A stretch of 64,000 nucleotides of DNA from positions 23,827,462-23,891,461 of the forward strand of contig OY804589.1 of assembly GCA_963680875.1 (NCBI GenBank), written 5' to 3'. The DNA comes from Bathymodiolus brooksi. Taxonomy: Eukaryota; Mollusca; Bivalvia; Mytilida; Modiolidae. Shown piece after piece: positions 10,511 through 24,849 of the stretch; the first letter of the stretch is position 1, and every line of letters begins with the position of its first letter. The notes under the pieces were generated by a model. The model saw only the letters and a program-made list of their open reading frames with translations, ran no database searches and was not told the origin of the DNA. A program made the position numbers and the translations under genes.

Positions 10511-10802
10511 TTTTTTTGGCCATGATATTGTCTGTCCTTCAATTTAGGCTTCAAACTTTTTTTGTTTCACTATAAAAGTCAAGTTCAGCAGTTTGGTACA
10601 TTCTTAAACAGGCATTCATTATTATCATCTCACAACAATCACTCACATACTTACTCCATAACCTGGTCGTGCATTCTTGTAACATTCATAATATTTTTGG
10701 ATATTTATCATTTCTTAGCTTTTTTTGGGGGGGGTGGAGAGGGGGTTGTTTATGATTTTATAAATATTCAATGCATATAAAGCCTTAAATGGCATTGAAA
10801 TT
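10511..10802. other. AT-rich spacer, no gene seen
   Basis: Short G-run at about 10724. A 'cacaacaatcactcacata' piece near 10630 resembles the right end of the element at 8515-9233. No gene is seen. Confidence 0.4.
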
Positions 10803-10969
10803 GGGGGGTCATCGTGGTCGTGAATGCATGGTAGTTGGATTTACAACTACCTATGCAATCAGTGCCTATCACCACTAACATTGTGAGTTTGAATCCTGTT
10901 TAGGCGATGTGTTCTCGATACAACATTATGTGGCGTTAAATGCCATAACCTTACCCCCTCCTCCTAACC
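10803..10969 (+). mobile_element. SINE with internal deletion
   Basis: The tRNA-related head is present ('gcatggtagttggatttaca', then the B-box-like 'tgagtttgaatcc'). The sequence jumps from 'gatacaacattatg' directly to 'tggcgttaaatgcc', so the middle module seen in the full copy at 36639-36922 is missing. The tail is 'ataaccttaccccctcct'. Confidence 0.75.
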
Positions 10970-11300
10970 ATAAGCAATTTGAGTTTCAGAGCGAAAATTT
11001 CAGGAAAATTTCACAAGAAATTACCTCTGTATAAATTTTGAAACACGCATGGTTTTGCATGAATTAAATAAAAAATGATGAACAGTATGACCACTTACTG
11101 TACCTCTGCAAAAGTGTTTACTTTTCAGGATTTATATTTTATGGACTTGATGTAGGAAAAGTACTTTTTCTTACCCTTAATGAACTGATTAATGTACCTT
11201 GACCTGTACAATAGACGACATATTGTTTTGATGGAGATCTAAATCAATAATAATAAACATTATCCATAACATAATTAACAAATATTTACTTATTTTAATT
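10970..11300. other. AT-rich spacer, no gene seen
   Basis: No gene, repeat family or structured RNA could be recognised. Frames are short and AT-driven. Confidence 0.4.
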
Positions 11301-12220
11301 GACGGGCAGTCGTGGATGTGATCGTATGGTAGTTGGATTTACAACTTCCTATGCAATTACAGGGGTTAAAAAATCTTGGACCACCTCACTAGCCCAGGGC
11401 TAGCATACTCCCAAATATTACTAGCCCGAATCTATGAACCACTAGTCCTGGTCAATACCGTGATTTCATGAATCCGACTTGCACACTTGAACCCTTGTAC
11501 AATGTAAATTAGTTTAACTATCTTTCTTTTCAGATCTGATATTGCTTTTATTTTCACTTATTTTCCACAGTTCAGGTCACTGTAAGGCCAAAAAAAAAAT
11601 ATGTGTGTTTATGGTCACATGTCAAAAAAATCTAGGGTCGGTCGGCATTAATTTTTTTTTTTTTTTTTACTATCGGCAAAACCGGAAATAGTCGTTCCCG
11701 GTTCCGGAATCCGATTCCGGTATTTCATTTTCGAAATTTCTGGTAAGCCGTCGTTTGTTGAAGCTGTTTTATGACGAGAATACACAGTTTTTCTACCTTC
11801 TTTGCTCTCAATTTCGACAAAAAGCTAGCGGTTGAATAAATAAAACATTGCTGCTGATTAAATAACATATATGAATATAAGTAGATACGCGAATATCGAC
11901 ACGTTTGTCAATATCCGATATATATTTTTACTAGCCTGTCGAGCATTTAGCTGATTATTTCAGTTAGCCCAAATGTGGAAATTACTAGCCCCGGGCGTCG
12001 GGCTAGGGGATTTTTTAACCCCTGAATTAGTGCCTATCACCATCAACGTTCTGAGTTCGAACCCCACTCATGGCGAGGTGTACTTGAAGATAAAGTTTGT
12101 CAGTGACTTGTAGCAGTCTGTCGTTTTCTCTGGGTATTCCGGTTTTCTCCACCAATAAAATTGAACGCCAAGATATAACTGAAATATTGTTGAAAAAGGC
12201 ATTAAATACCATAAACCTCC
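11301..12220 (+). mobile_element. SINE split by a DNA transposon
   Basis: The head part (11301-11359: 'gtcgtggatgtgatcgtatg', 'gtagttggatttacaact', 'cctatgcaatta') is separated from the rest (12025-12220: 'agtgcctatcacc', B box 'gagttcgaacccc', 'tttctccaccaataaa', 'tataactgaaatattgttg'). Removing 11360-12024 and one copy of 'aatta' gives a continuous SINE ('gcaattagtgcc' versus 'gcaatcagtgcc' in the other copies). The SINE therefore predates the insertion. Confidence 0.85.
11360..12024. mobile_element. 665-bp DNA transposon with 16-bp perfect TIRs and 5-bp TSD
   Basis: The left end CAGGGGTTAAAAAATC is the exact reverse complement of the right end. Target duplication 'aatta' flanks it (11355-11359 and 12025-12029). 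Subterminal 'ctagccc'/'gggctag' motifs are clustered near both ends (11390-11450 and 11965-12006), as expected of transposase-binding repeats. The interior includes 'gttccggaatccgattccgg' and T/A runs but no usable open frame. CAGG ends plus 5-bp duplication are shared with the element at 2935-4140; hAT affinity is a guess. Confidence 0.9.
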
Positions 12221-13519
12221 AACATTAATTTTATATAAAGTGCTCTTCTCCATCATTTCTATCTTCAGCATATTGTGTTTAGATTATTAATTAAATATTG
12301 ATACAATGAATAATCCTATCAGTGACAGTTTATTTACTGTTGGCCATCCGCCTGTTTCATTTCCGTCAATTATCGCTGAACAAAATCCGTCCCAATTTAT
12401 ACACTTTGTTAGGAATGGCTAAACACCGCTTGAATTTGACTTTGACAGGTCTATCCAGAGTTGTGGTTCTTTTTATTACTATAGACCAAAAAAATAATAA
12501 TCTTTAGTTAATTTTTTTTTTTTCCGTGTCTTTAAATATCTTGATCTCAGTATCCTAAATGTTTGCATGGAAGTGTTTGTATGTCAGGAAGGATAAAACA
12601 TTGAAAGGCCACTGAATTTTGAAGGTTTTTATTATTTTTACGTTCCAATGAAATCATATGGTTGTTTTTATTTCAAAATTTCTCAAGTAAAGTATCACCA
12701 GTTCATGTTAATGCATGATTTAATTACAGTGTACTTTTAATTGATTATCTAAATTTGATAAACCAAATCTGGAGACAGTCTGTCAGTAAAAAAAAAGGGG
12801 GGGGGGGAGAAGGGGATTTTTTTTTCTTTTAAGTTTCTCTTGCCAAATTTTACAGAAAAAAAATATCTTTACCTGAAAGATTCATTAAATAGATAATCTT
12901 ACTTTGCAATTTTCAACGAGACATTTTTGGGAAAATAATGAAAAAATTACTAATTTTTCATGTCAAAAACAAAATCTGATTTTGTTTCGAGAGAAAACAA
13001 ATTCTGTCCTCAGGGGGGGAACCAAAGCCCTCCCCTAAAAGTTTAATGGTCGGCCCCTAGCTATATAGTTTGTTGATTGTTTACTAAATATAATGAAATT
13101 ATTCGGTTAATCTGTTATTCAAAATCTTGTTTGTGCATTTTTTTTGTAATTTCAAGGATAATGTTGTTAGTGATTAAATAATTAGAAATCGTATGTTAAC
13201 ATTTATCATTTTACGATATATATATTTTTTTGTATTAAATATTTTCAACCTTTATTACATGCCATTCATTCTATCATCATCCACAGAAAAAAAAGATCAA
13301 TAGATTAATACTTTCAAATTGGCCATCAAGTAGACCTTTAATTAGGAAAAATATCAAGAAAAAATATTTGAACATTAAAGCTTTGATTACAGTGTAGTAT
13401 TACAATAAAGGTTAATTATACTAGACAGTAATTAAGGTTATCACAAGGGCCATTTAAGTTAGACAAAAATGATCAGTTAGTAGCTAATCATAACAGTATT
13501 GATTTTATCTGGAATCCAT
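12221..13519. other. AT-rich spacer, no gene seen
   Basis: Homopolymer tracts occur at about 12788-12830 (A, then G, then T runs). The frame at 12322-12507 shows no recognised domain. Nothing else is supportable over this 1.3 kb. Confidence 0.45.
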
Positions 13520-14379
13520 GGACAGGTGATACAAATCTGAGAGGATCACCACAGGGACACGAACTCGAGAGGTTCATCACTAGTTGTAGCAGGTGATAAA
13601 GATCAGATGAGGATCACCACAGGAACACAAACTCTCGATGTTGGAAGGTGATGCAGATCTGACGAGGATCATCACGGTGACATGGGCGTGAGAGGTTCAT
13701 TACAGATATGACAAGGATCACCACGGGGGACAAAAACTCTAGCGGTTCATTACTAGTTAAAACAGATGATACAGATCTGACGAGGATCACCACGGGGACA
13801 ACAACTCTAGATGTTCATTACTAGTTAAAACAGGTAATACAGATCTGATGAGGATCACCATGAGGGACAACAACTCTAGATGTTCATTACTAGTTAAAAC
13901 AGGGGATACAGATCTGACCAGGATCACCATGGGGAAAAACAACTCTAGAGGTTCATTACTAGTTAAAACAGATGATACTGATCTGACGAGGATCACCATG
14001 AGGTACAACAACTCTAGATGTTCATTACTAGTTAAAACAGGTGATACAGATCTGACGAGGATCACCACAGGGACAACAACTCTAGATGTTCATTACTAGT
14101 TAAAACAGATGATACAGATCTGACGAGGATCACCACAGGGACAACAACTCTAGATGTTCATTACTAGTTAAAACAGGTGATACAGATCTGACGAGGATCA
14201 CCACAGGGACAACAACTCTAGAGGTTCATTACTAGTTAAAACAGGGGATACAGATCTGACGAGGATCACCACAGGGACAACAACTCTAGAGGTTCATTAC
14301 TAGTTAAAACAGGGGATACAGGTCTGACGAGGATCACCACAGGGACAACAACTCTAGATGTTCATTACTAGTTAAAACA

Positions 14380-17300
14380 GGTGATACAGGTCTGACGAGG
14401 ATCACCACAGGGACAACAACTCTAGAGGTTCATTACTAGTTAAAACAGATGATACAGATCTGACGAGGATCACCACGGGGGACAACAACTCTAGAGGTTC
14501 ATTACTAGTTAAAACAGGTAATACAGATCTGATGAGGATCACCACAGGGGAACAACAACTCTAGAGGTTCATTACTAGCTAAAACAGGTGATACAGATCT
14601 GATGAGGATCACCACAGGGGAACAACAACTCTAGAGGTTCATTACTAGTTAAAACAGGGGATACAGATCTAACGAGGATCACCACAGGGGAACAACAACT
14701 CTAGAGGTTCATTACTAGTTAAAACAGGTGATACAGATTTGATGAGGATCACCACAGGGGAACAACAACTCTACAGGTTCATTACTAGTTAAAACAGGTG
14801 ATACAGATCTGATGAGGATCACCACGGGGGACAACAACTCTAGAGGTTCATTACTAGTTAAAACAGGTGATACAGATCTGATGAGGATCACCACAGGGAA
14901 CAACAACTCTAGAGGTTCATTACTAGTTAAAACAGGTGATACAGATCTGATGAGGATCACCACGGGGGACAACAACACTAGAGGTTCATTACTAGTTAAA
15001 GCAGATGATACAGATCTGATGAGGATCACCACGGGGGACAACAACTCTAGAGGTTCATTACTACTTAAAACAGATGATACAGATCTGATGAGGATCACCA
15101 CGGGGGACAACAACTCTAGAGGTGCATTACTAGTTAAAACAGATGATACAGATCTGATGAGGATCACCACGGGGGACAACAATTCTAGAGGTTCATTACT
15201 AGTTAAAACAGGGGATACAGATCTGACGAGGATCACCACAGGGGACAACAACTCTAGATGTTCATTACTAGTTAAAACAGATGATACAGATCTGATGAGG
15301 ATCACCACAGGGGACAACAACTCTAGAGGTGCATTACTAGTTAAAACAGATGATACAGATCTGATGAGGATCACCACGGGGGACAACAATTCTAGAGGTT
15401 CATTACTAGTTAAAACAGGGGATACAGATCTGACGAGGATCACCAAAGGGACAACAACTCTAGATGTTCATTACTAGTTAAAACAGATGATACAGATCTG
15501 ATGAGGATCACCACAGGGGACAACAACTCTAGAGGTTCATTACTAGTTAAAACATGATACAGATCTGATGAGGATCACCACAGGGGAACAACAACTCTAG
15601 AGGTTCATTACTAGTTAAAACAGATGATACAGATCTGATGAGGATCACCACGGGGGACAACAACTCTAGAGGTTCATTACTAGTTAAAACAGGTGATACA
15701 GATCTGATGAGGATCACCACAGGGAACAACAACTCTAGAGGTTCATTACTAGTTAAAACAGGTGATACAGATCAGATGAGGATCACCACGGGGGACAACA
15801 ACTCTAGAGGTGCATTACTAGTTAAAGCAGATGATACAGATCTGATGAGGATCACCACCGGGGACAACAACTCTAGAGGTTCATTACTAGTTAAAACAGA
15901 TGATACAGATCTGATGAGGATCACCATGGGGAACAACAACTCTAGAGGTTCATTACTAGTTAAAACAGGTGATACATATCTGATGAGGATCACCACAGGG
16001 AACAACAACTCTAGAGGTGCATTACTAGTTAAAACAGGTGATACAGATCTGATGAGGATCACCACGGGGAACAACAACTCTAGAGGTGCATTACTAGTTA
16101 AAACAGATGATACAGATCTGATGAGGATCACCACAGGGACAACAACTCTAGAGGTTCATTACTACTTAAAACAGATGATACAGATCTGATGAGGATCACC
16201 ACGGGGGACAACAACTCTAGAGGTGCATTACTAGTTAAAACAGATGATACAGATCTGATGAGGATCACCACGGGGGACAACAATTCTAGAGGTTCATTAC
16301 TAGTTAAAACAGGGGATACAGATCTGACGAGGATCACCAAAGGGACAACAACTCTAGATGTTCATTACTAGTTAAAACAGATGATACAGATCTGATGAGG
16401 ATCACCACAGGGGACAACAACTCTAGAGGTTCATTACTAGTTAAAACATGATACAGATCTGACGAGGATCACCACAGGGGACAACAACTCTAGAGGTTCA
16501 TTACTAGTTAAAACATGATACAGATCTGATGTGGATCACCACGGGGGACAACAACTATAGAGGTTCATTACTAGTTAAAACATGATACAGATCTGATGAG
16601 GATCACCACGGGGAACAAGAACTCTAGAGGTTCATTACTAGTTAAAACATGATACAGATCTGATGAGGATCACCACGGGAACAACAACTCTAGAGGTTCA
16701 TTACTAGTTAAAACAGGTGATACAGATCTGATGAGGATCACCACAGGGGAACAACAACTCTAGAGGTTCATTACTAGTTAAAACAGGGGATACAGATCTG
16801 ACGAGGATCACCACAGGGGAACAACAACTCTAGAGGTTCATTACTAGTTAAAACAGGTGATACAGATCTGATGAGGATCACCACAGGGGGACAACAACTC
16901 CAGAGGTTCATTACTAGTTAAAACATGGGATACAGATCTGACGAGGATCACCACAGGGGAACAACAACTCTAGAGGTTCATTACTAGTTAAAACAGGTGA
17001 TACAGATCTGATGAGGATCACCACAGGGGAACAACAACTCTAGAGGTTCATTACTAGTTAAAACAGGTGATACAGATCTGATGAGGATCACCACGGGGGA
17101 CAACAACTCTAGAGGTTCATTACTAGTTAAAACAGGTGATACAGATCTGATGAGGATCACCACAGGGAACAACAACTCTAGAGGTTCATTACTAGTTAAA
17201 ACAGATGATACAGATCTGATGAGGATCACCACGGGGGACAACAACTCTAGAGGTGCATTACTAGTTAAAGCAGATGATACAGATCTGATGAGGATCACCA

Positions 17301-20300
17301 CGGGGGACAACAACTCTAGAGGTTCATTACTAGTTAAAACAGATGATACAGGTCTGATGAGGATCACCACGGGGAATAACAAATCTAGAGGTTCATTACT
17401 AGTTAAAACAGGTGATACAGATCTGATGAGGATCACCACGGGGGACAACAACTCTAGAGGTTCATTACTAGTTAAAACAGGGGATACAGATCTGAGGATC
17501 ACCATGGGGAACAGCAACTCTAGAGGTTCATTACTAGTTAAAACAGATGATACAGATCTGACGAGGATCACCACAGGGACAACAACTCTAGATGTTCATT
17601 ACTTGTTAAAACAGGTGATACAGATCTGACGAGGATCACCACAGGGACAACAACTCTAGAGGTTCATTACTAGTTAAAACAGGTGATACAGGTCTGACGA
17701 GGATCACCACAGGGACAACAACTCTAGAGGTTCATTACTAGTTAAAACAGATGATACAGATCTGACGAGGATCACCACGGGGGACAACAACTCTAGAGGT
17801 TCATTACTAGTTAAAACAGGTAATACAGATCTGATGAGGATCACCACAGGGGAACAACAACTCTAGAGGTTCATTACTAGCTAAAACAGGTGATACAGAT
17901 CTGATGAGGATCACCACAGGGGAACAACAACTCTAGAGGTTCATTACTAGTTAAAACAGGGGATACAGATCTAACGAGGATCACCACAGGGGAACAACAA
18001 CTCTAGAGGTTCATTACTAGTTAAAACAGGTGATACAGATCTGATGAGGATCACCACAGGGGAACAACAACTCTACAGGTTCATTACTAGTTAAAACAGG
18101 TGATACAGATCTGATGAGGATCACCACGGGGGACAACAACTCTAGAGGTTCATTACTAGTTAAAACAGGTGATACAGATCTGATGAGGATCACCACAGGG
18201 AACAACAACTCTAGAGGTTCATTACTAGTTAAAACAGGTGATACAGATCTGATGAGGATCACCACGGGGGACAACAACACTAGAGGTTCATTACTAGTTA
18301 AAGCAGATGATACAGATCTGATGAGGATCACCACGGGGGACAACAACTCTAGAGGTTCATTACTACTTAAAACAGATGATACAGATCTGATGAGGATCAC
18401 CACGGGGGACAACAACTCTAGAGGTGCATTACTAGTTAAAACAGATGATACAGATCTGATGAGGATCACCACGGGGGACAACAATTCTAGAGGTTCATTA
18501 CTAGTTAAAACAGGGGATACAGATCTGACGAGGATCACCAAAGGGACAACAACTCTAGAGGTTCATTACTAGTTAAAACAGATGATACAGATCTGATGAG
18601 GATCACCACAGGGGACAACAACTCTAGAGGTTCATTACTAGTTAAAACATGATACAGATCTGATGAGGATCACCACAGGGGAACAACAACTCTAGAGGTT
18701 CATTACTAGTTAAAACAGATGATACAAATCTGATGAGGATCACCACGGGGGACAACAACTCTAGAGGTTCATTACTAGTTAAAACAGGTGATACAGATCT
18801 GATGAGGATCACCACAGGGAACAACAACTCTAGAGGTTCATTACTAGTTAAAACAGGTGATACAGATCAGATGAGGATCACCACGGGGGACAACAACTCT
18901 AGAGGTGCATTACTAGTTAAAACAGATGATACAGATCTGATGAGGATCACCACCGGGGACAACAACTCTAGAGGTTCATTACTAGTTAAAACAGATGATA
19001 CAGATCTGATGAGGATCACCATGGGGAACAACAACTCTAGAGGTTCATTACTAGTTAAAACAGGTGATACATATCTGATGAGGATCACCACAGGGAACAA
19101 CAACTCTAGAGGTGCATTACTAGTTAAAACAGGTGATACAGATCTGATGAGGATCACCACAGGGAACAACAACTCTAGAGGTGCATTACTAGTTAAAACA
19201 GATGATACAGATCTGATGAGGATCACCACAGGGACAACAACTCTAGAGGTTCATTACTACTTAAAACAGATGATACAGATCTGATGAGGATCACCACAGG
19301 GGACAACAACTCTAGAGGTTCATTACTAGTTAAAACATGATACAGATCTGATGAGGATCACCACGGGGGACAACAATTCTAGAGGTTCATTACTAGTTAA
19401 AACAGGTGATACAGATCTGATGAGGATCACCACAGGGGACAACAACTCTAGAGGTTCATTACTAGTTAAAACATGATACAGATCTGACGAGGATCACCAC
19501 GTGGGACAACAACTCTAGAGGTTCATTACTAGTTAAAACATGATACAGATCTGATGTGGATCACCACGGGGGACAACAACTCTAGAGGTTCATTACTAGT
19601 TAAAACATGATACAGATCTGACGAGGATCACCACGTGGGACAACAACTCTAGAGGTTCATTACTAGTTAAAACATGATACAGATCTGATGTGGATCACCA
19701 CGGGGGACAACAACTATAGAGGTTCATTACTAGTTAAAACATGATACAGATCTGATGAGGATCACCACGGGGAACAAGAACTCTAGAGGTTCATTACTAG
19801 TTAAAACATGATACAGATTTGATGAGGATCACCACGGGAACAACAACTCTAGAGGTTCATTACTAGTTAAAACAGGTGATACAGATCTGATGAGGATCAC
19901 CACAGGGGAACAACAACTCTAGAGGTTCATTACTAGTTAAAACAGGGGATACAGATCTGACGAGGAACACCACAGGGGAACAACAACTCTAGAGGTTCAT
20001 TACTAGTTAAAACAGGTGATACAGATCTGATGAGGATCACCACAGGGGGACAACAACTCCAGAGGTTCATTACTAGTTAAAACATGGGATACAGATCTGA
20101 CGAGGATCACCACAGGGGAACAACAACTCTAGAGGTTCATTACTAGTTAAAACAGGTGATACAGATCTGATGAGGATCACCACGGGGGACAACAACACTA
20201 GAGGTTCATTACTAGTTAAAGCAGATGATACAGATCTGATGAGGATCACCACGGGGGACAACAACTCTAGAGGTTCATTACTACTTAAAACAGATGATAC

Positions 20301-21390
20301 AGATCTGATGAGGATCACCACGGGGGACAACAACTCTAGAGGTGCATTACTAGTTAAAACAGATGATACAGATCTGATGAGGATCACCACGGGGGACAAC
20401 AATTCTAGAGGTTCATTACTAGTTAAAACAGGGGATACAGATCTGACGAGGATCACCAAAGGGACAACAACTCTAGATGTTCATTACTAGTTAAAACAGA
20501 TGATACAGATCTGATGAGGATCACCACAGGGGACAACAACTCTAGAGGTTCATTACTAGTTAAAACATGATACAGATCTGATGAGGATCACCACAGGGGA
20601 ACAACAACTCTAGAGGTTCATTACTAGTTAAAACAGATGATACAAATCTGATGAGGATCACCACGGGGGACAACAACTCTAGAGGTTCATTACTAGTTAA
20701 AACAGGTGATACAGATCTGATGAGGATCACCACAGGGAACAACAACTCTAGAGGTTCATTACTAGTTAAAACAGGTGATACAGATCAGATGAGGATCACC
20801 ACGGGGGACAACAACTCTAGAGGTGCATTACTAGTTAAAGCAGATGATACAGATCTGATGAGGATCACCACCGGTGACAACAACTCTAGAGGTTCATTAC
20901 TAGTTAAAACAGATGATACAGATCTGATGAGGATCACCATGGGGAACAACAACTCTAGAGGTTCATTACTAGTTAAAACAGGTGATACATATCTGATGAG
21001 GATCACCACAGGGAACAACAACTCTAGAGGTGCATTACTAGTTAAAACAGGTGATACAGATCTGATGAGGATCACCACGGGGAACAACAACTCTAGAGGT
21101 GCATTACTAGTTAAAACAGATGATACAGATCTGATGAGGATCACCACAGGGACAACAACTCTAGAGGTTCATTACTACTTAAAACAGATGATACAGATCT
21201 GATGAGGATCACCACGGGGGACAACAACTCTAGAGGTGCATTACTAGTTAAAACAGATGATACAGATCTGATGAGGATCACCACGGGGGACAACAATTCT
21301 AGAGGTTCATTACTAGTTAAAACAGGGGATACAGATCTGACGAGGATCACCAAAGGGACAACAACTCTAGATGTTCATTACTAGTTAAAA
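14380..21390. repeat. Higher-order repeat block in the 69-bp satellite (3.3 kb and 1.9 kb periods)
   Basis: Rare variants recur at fixed spacing: 'actagctaaaac' at 14577 and 17879; 'ctctacaggttc' at 14769 and 18071; 'aacaacactagagg' at 14971, 18273 and 20191. The first three pairs are 3302 bp apart and the last step is 1918 bp. A 552-bp stretch starting at 15638 recurs nearly identically at 18733 and 20651. A 3-unit segment at about 15225-15440 is present only in the first copy, which shortens the later offset to about 3095 bp. Confidence 0.85.
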
Positions 21391-24300
21391 CAGATGATAC
21401 AGATCTGATGAGGATCACCACAGGGGACAACAACTCTAGAGGTTCATTACTAGTTAAAACATGATACAGATCTGACGAGGATCACCACGTGGGACAACAA
21501 CTCTAGAGGTTCATTACTAGTTAAAACATGATACAGATCTGATGTGGATCACCACGGGGGACAACAACTATAGAGGTTCATTACTAGTTAAAACATGATA
21601 CAGATCTGATGAGGATCACCACGGGAACAACAACTCTAGAGGTTCATTACTAGTTAAAACAGGTGATACAGATCTGATGAGGATCACCACAGGGGAACAA
21701 CAACTCTAGAGGTTCATTACTAGTTAAAACAGGGGATACAGATCTGACGAGGATCACCACAGGGGAACAACAACTCTAGAGGTTCATTACTAGTTAAAAC
21801 AGGTGATACAGATCTGATGAGGATCACCACAGGGGGACAACAACTCCAGAGGTTCATTACTAGTTAAAACATGGGATACAGATCTGACGAGGATCACCAC
21901 AGGGGAACAACAACTCTAGAGGTTCACTACTAGTTAAAACAGGTGATACAGATCTGATGAGGATCACCACAGGGGAACAACAACTCTAGAGGTTCATTAC
22001 TAGTTAAAACAGGTGATACAGATCTGATGAGGATCACCACGGGGGACAACAACTCTAGAGGTTCATTACTAGTTAAAACAGGTGATACAGATCTGATGAG
22101 GATCACCACAGGGAACAACAACTCTAGAGGTTCATTACTAGTTAAAACAGATGATACAGATCTCATGAGGATCACCACGGGGGACAACAACTCTAGAGGT
22201 GCATTACTAGTTAAAGCAGATGATACAGATCTGATGAGGATCACCACGGGGGACAACAACTCTAGAGGTTCATTACTAGTTAAAACAGATGATACAGGTC
22301 TGATGAGGATCACCATGGGGAATAACAAATCTAGAGGTTCATTACTAGTTAAAACAGGTGATACAGATCTGATGAGGATCACCACAGGGGACAACAACTC
22401 TAGAGGTTCATTACTAGTTAAAACATGATACAGATCTGACGAGGATCACCACGTGGGACAACAACTCTAGAGGTTCATTACTAGTTAAAACATGATACAG
22501 ATCTGATGTGGATCACCACGGGGGACAACAACTATAGAGGTTCATTACTAGTTAAAACATGATACAGATCTGATGAGGATCACCACGGGAACAACAACTC
22601 TAGAGGTTCATTACTAGTTAAAACAGGTGATACAGATCTGATGAGGATCACCACAGGGGAACAACAACTCTAGAGGTTCATTACTAGTTAAAACAGGGGA
22701 TACAGATCTGACGAGGATCACCACAGGGGAACAACAACTCTAGAGGTTCATTACTAGTTAAAACAGGTGATACAGATCTGATGAGGATCACCACAGGGGG
22801 ACAACAACTCCAGAGGTTCATTACTAGTTAAAACATGGGATACAGATCTGACGAGGATCACCACAGGGGAACAACAACTCTAGAGGTTCATTACTAGTCA
22901 AAACAGGTGATACAGATCTGATGAGGATCACCACAGGGGAACAACAACTCTAGAGGTTCATTACTAGTTAAAACAGGTGATACAGATCTGATGAGGATCA
23001 CCACGGGGGACAACAACTCTAGAGGTTCATTACTAGTTAAAACAGGTGATACAGATCTGATGAGGATCACCACAGGGAACAACAACTCTAGAGGTTCATT
23101 ACTAGTTAAAACAGATGATACAGATCTCATGAGGATCACCACGGGGGACAACAACTCTAGAGGTGCATTACTAGTTAAAACAGATGATACAGGTCTGATG
23201 AGGATCACCACGGGGAATAACAAATCTAGAGGTTCATTACTAGTTAAAACAGGTGATACAGATCTGATGAGGATCACCACGGGGGACAACAACTCTAGAG
23301 GTTCATTACTAGTTAAAACAGGGGATACAGATCTGATGAGGATCACCATGGGGAACAGCAACTCTAGAGGTTCATTACTAGTTAAATCAGATGATACAGG
23401 TCTGATGAGGATCACCACGGGGGACAACAACTCTAGATGTTCATTACTAGTTAAAACAGATGATACAGATCTGATGAGGATCACCACGGGGGACAACAAT
23501 TCTAGAGGTTCATTACTAGTTAAAACAGGGGATACAGATCTGACGAGGATCACCAAAGGGACAACAACTCTAGATGTTCATTACTAGTTAAAACAGATGA
23601 TACAGATCTGATGAGGATCACCACAGGGGACAACAACTCTAGAGGTTCATTACTAGTTAAAACATGATACAGATCTGACGAGGATCACCACAGGGGACAA
23701 CAACTCTAGAGGTTCATTACTAGTTAAAACATGATACAGATCTGATGTGGATCACCACGGGGGACAACAACTATAGAGGTTCATTACTAGTTAAAACATG
23801 ATACAGATCTGATGAGGATCACCACGGGGAACAAGAACTCTAGAGGTTCATTACTAGTTAAAACATGATACAGATCTGATGAGGATCACCACGGGAACAA
23901 CAACTCTAGAGGTTCATTACTAGTTAAAACAGGTGATACAGATCTGATGAGGATCACCACAGGGGAACAACAACTCTAGAGGTTCATTACTAGTTAAAAC
24001 AGGGGATACAGATCTGACGAGGATCACCACAGGGGAACAACAACTCTAGAGGTTCATTACTAGTTAAAACAGGTGATACAGATCTGATGAGGATCACCAC
24101 AGGGGGACAACAACTCCAGAGGTTCATTACTAGTTAAAACAGGTGATACAGATCTGATGAGGATCACCACAGGGGAACAACAACTCTAGAGGTTCATTAC
24201 TAGTTAAAACAGGTGATACAGATCTGATGAGGATCACCACGGGGGACAACAACTCTAGAGGTTCATTACTAGTTAAAACAGGTGATACAGATCTGATGAG

Positions 24301-24849
24301 GATCACCACAGGGAACAACAACTCTAGAGGTTCATTACTAGTTAAAACAGATGATACAGATCTGATGAGGATCACCACGGGGGACAACAACTCTAGAGGT
24401 GCATTACTAGTTAAAGCAGATGATACAGATCTGATGAGGATCACCACGGGGGACAACAACTCTAGAGGTTCATTACTAGTTAAAACAGATGATACAGGTC
24501 TGATGAGGATCACCACGGGGAATAACAAATCTAGAGGTTCATTACTAGTTAAAACAGGTGATACAGATCTGATGAGGATCACCACGGGGGACAACAACTC
24601 TAGAGGTTCATTACTAGTTAAAACAGGGGATACAGATCTGATGAGGATCACCATGGGGAACAGCAACTCTAGAGGTTCATTACTAGTTAAAACAGATGAT
24701 ACAGGTCTGATGAGGATCACCACGGGGGACAACAACTCTAGATGTTCATTACTAGTTAAAACAGATGATACAGATCTGACGAGGATCACCACGGGGGACA
24801 ACAACTCTAGAGGTGCATTACTAGTTAAAACAGGGGATACAGATCTGAT

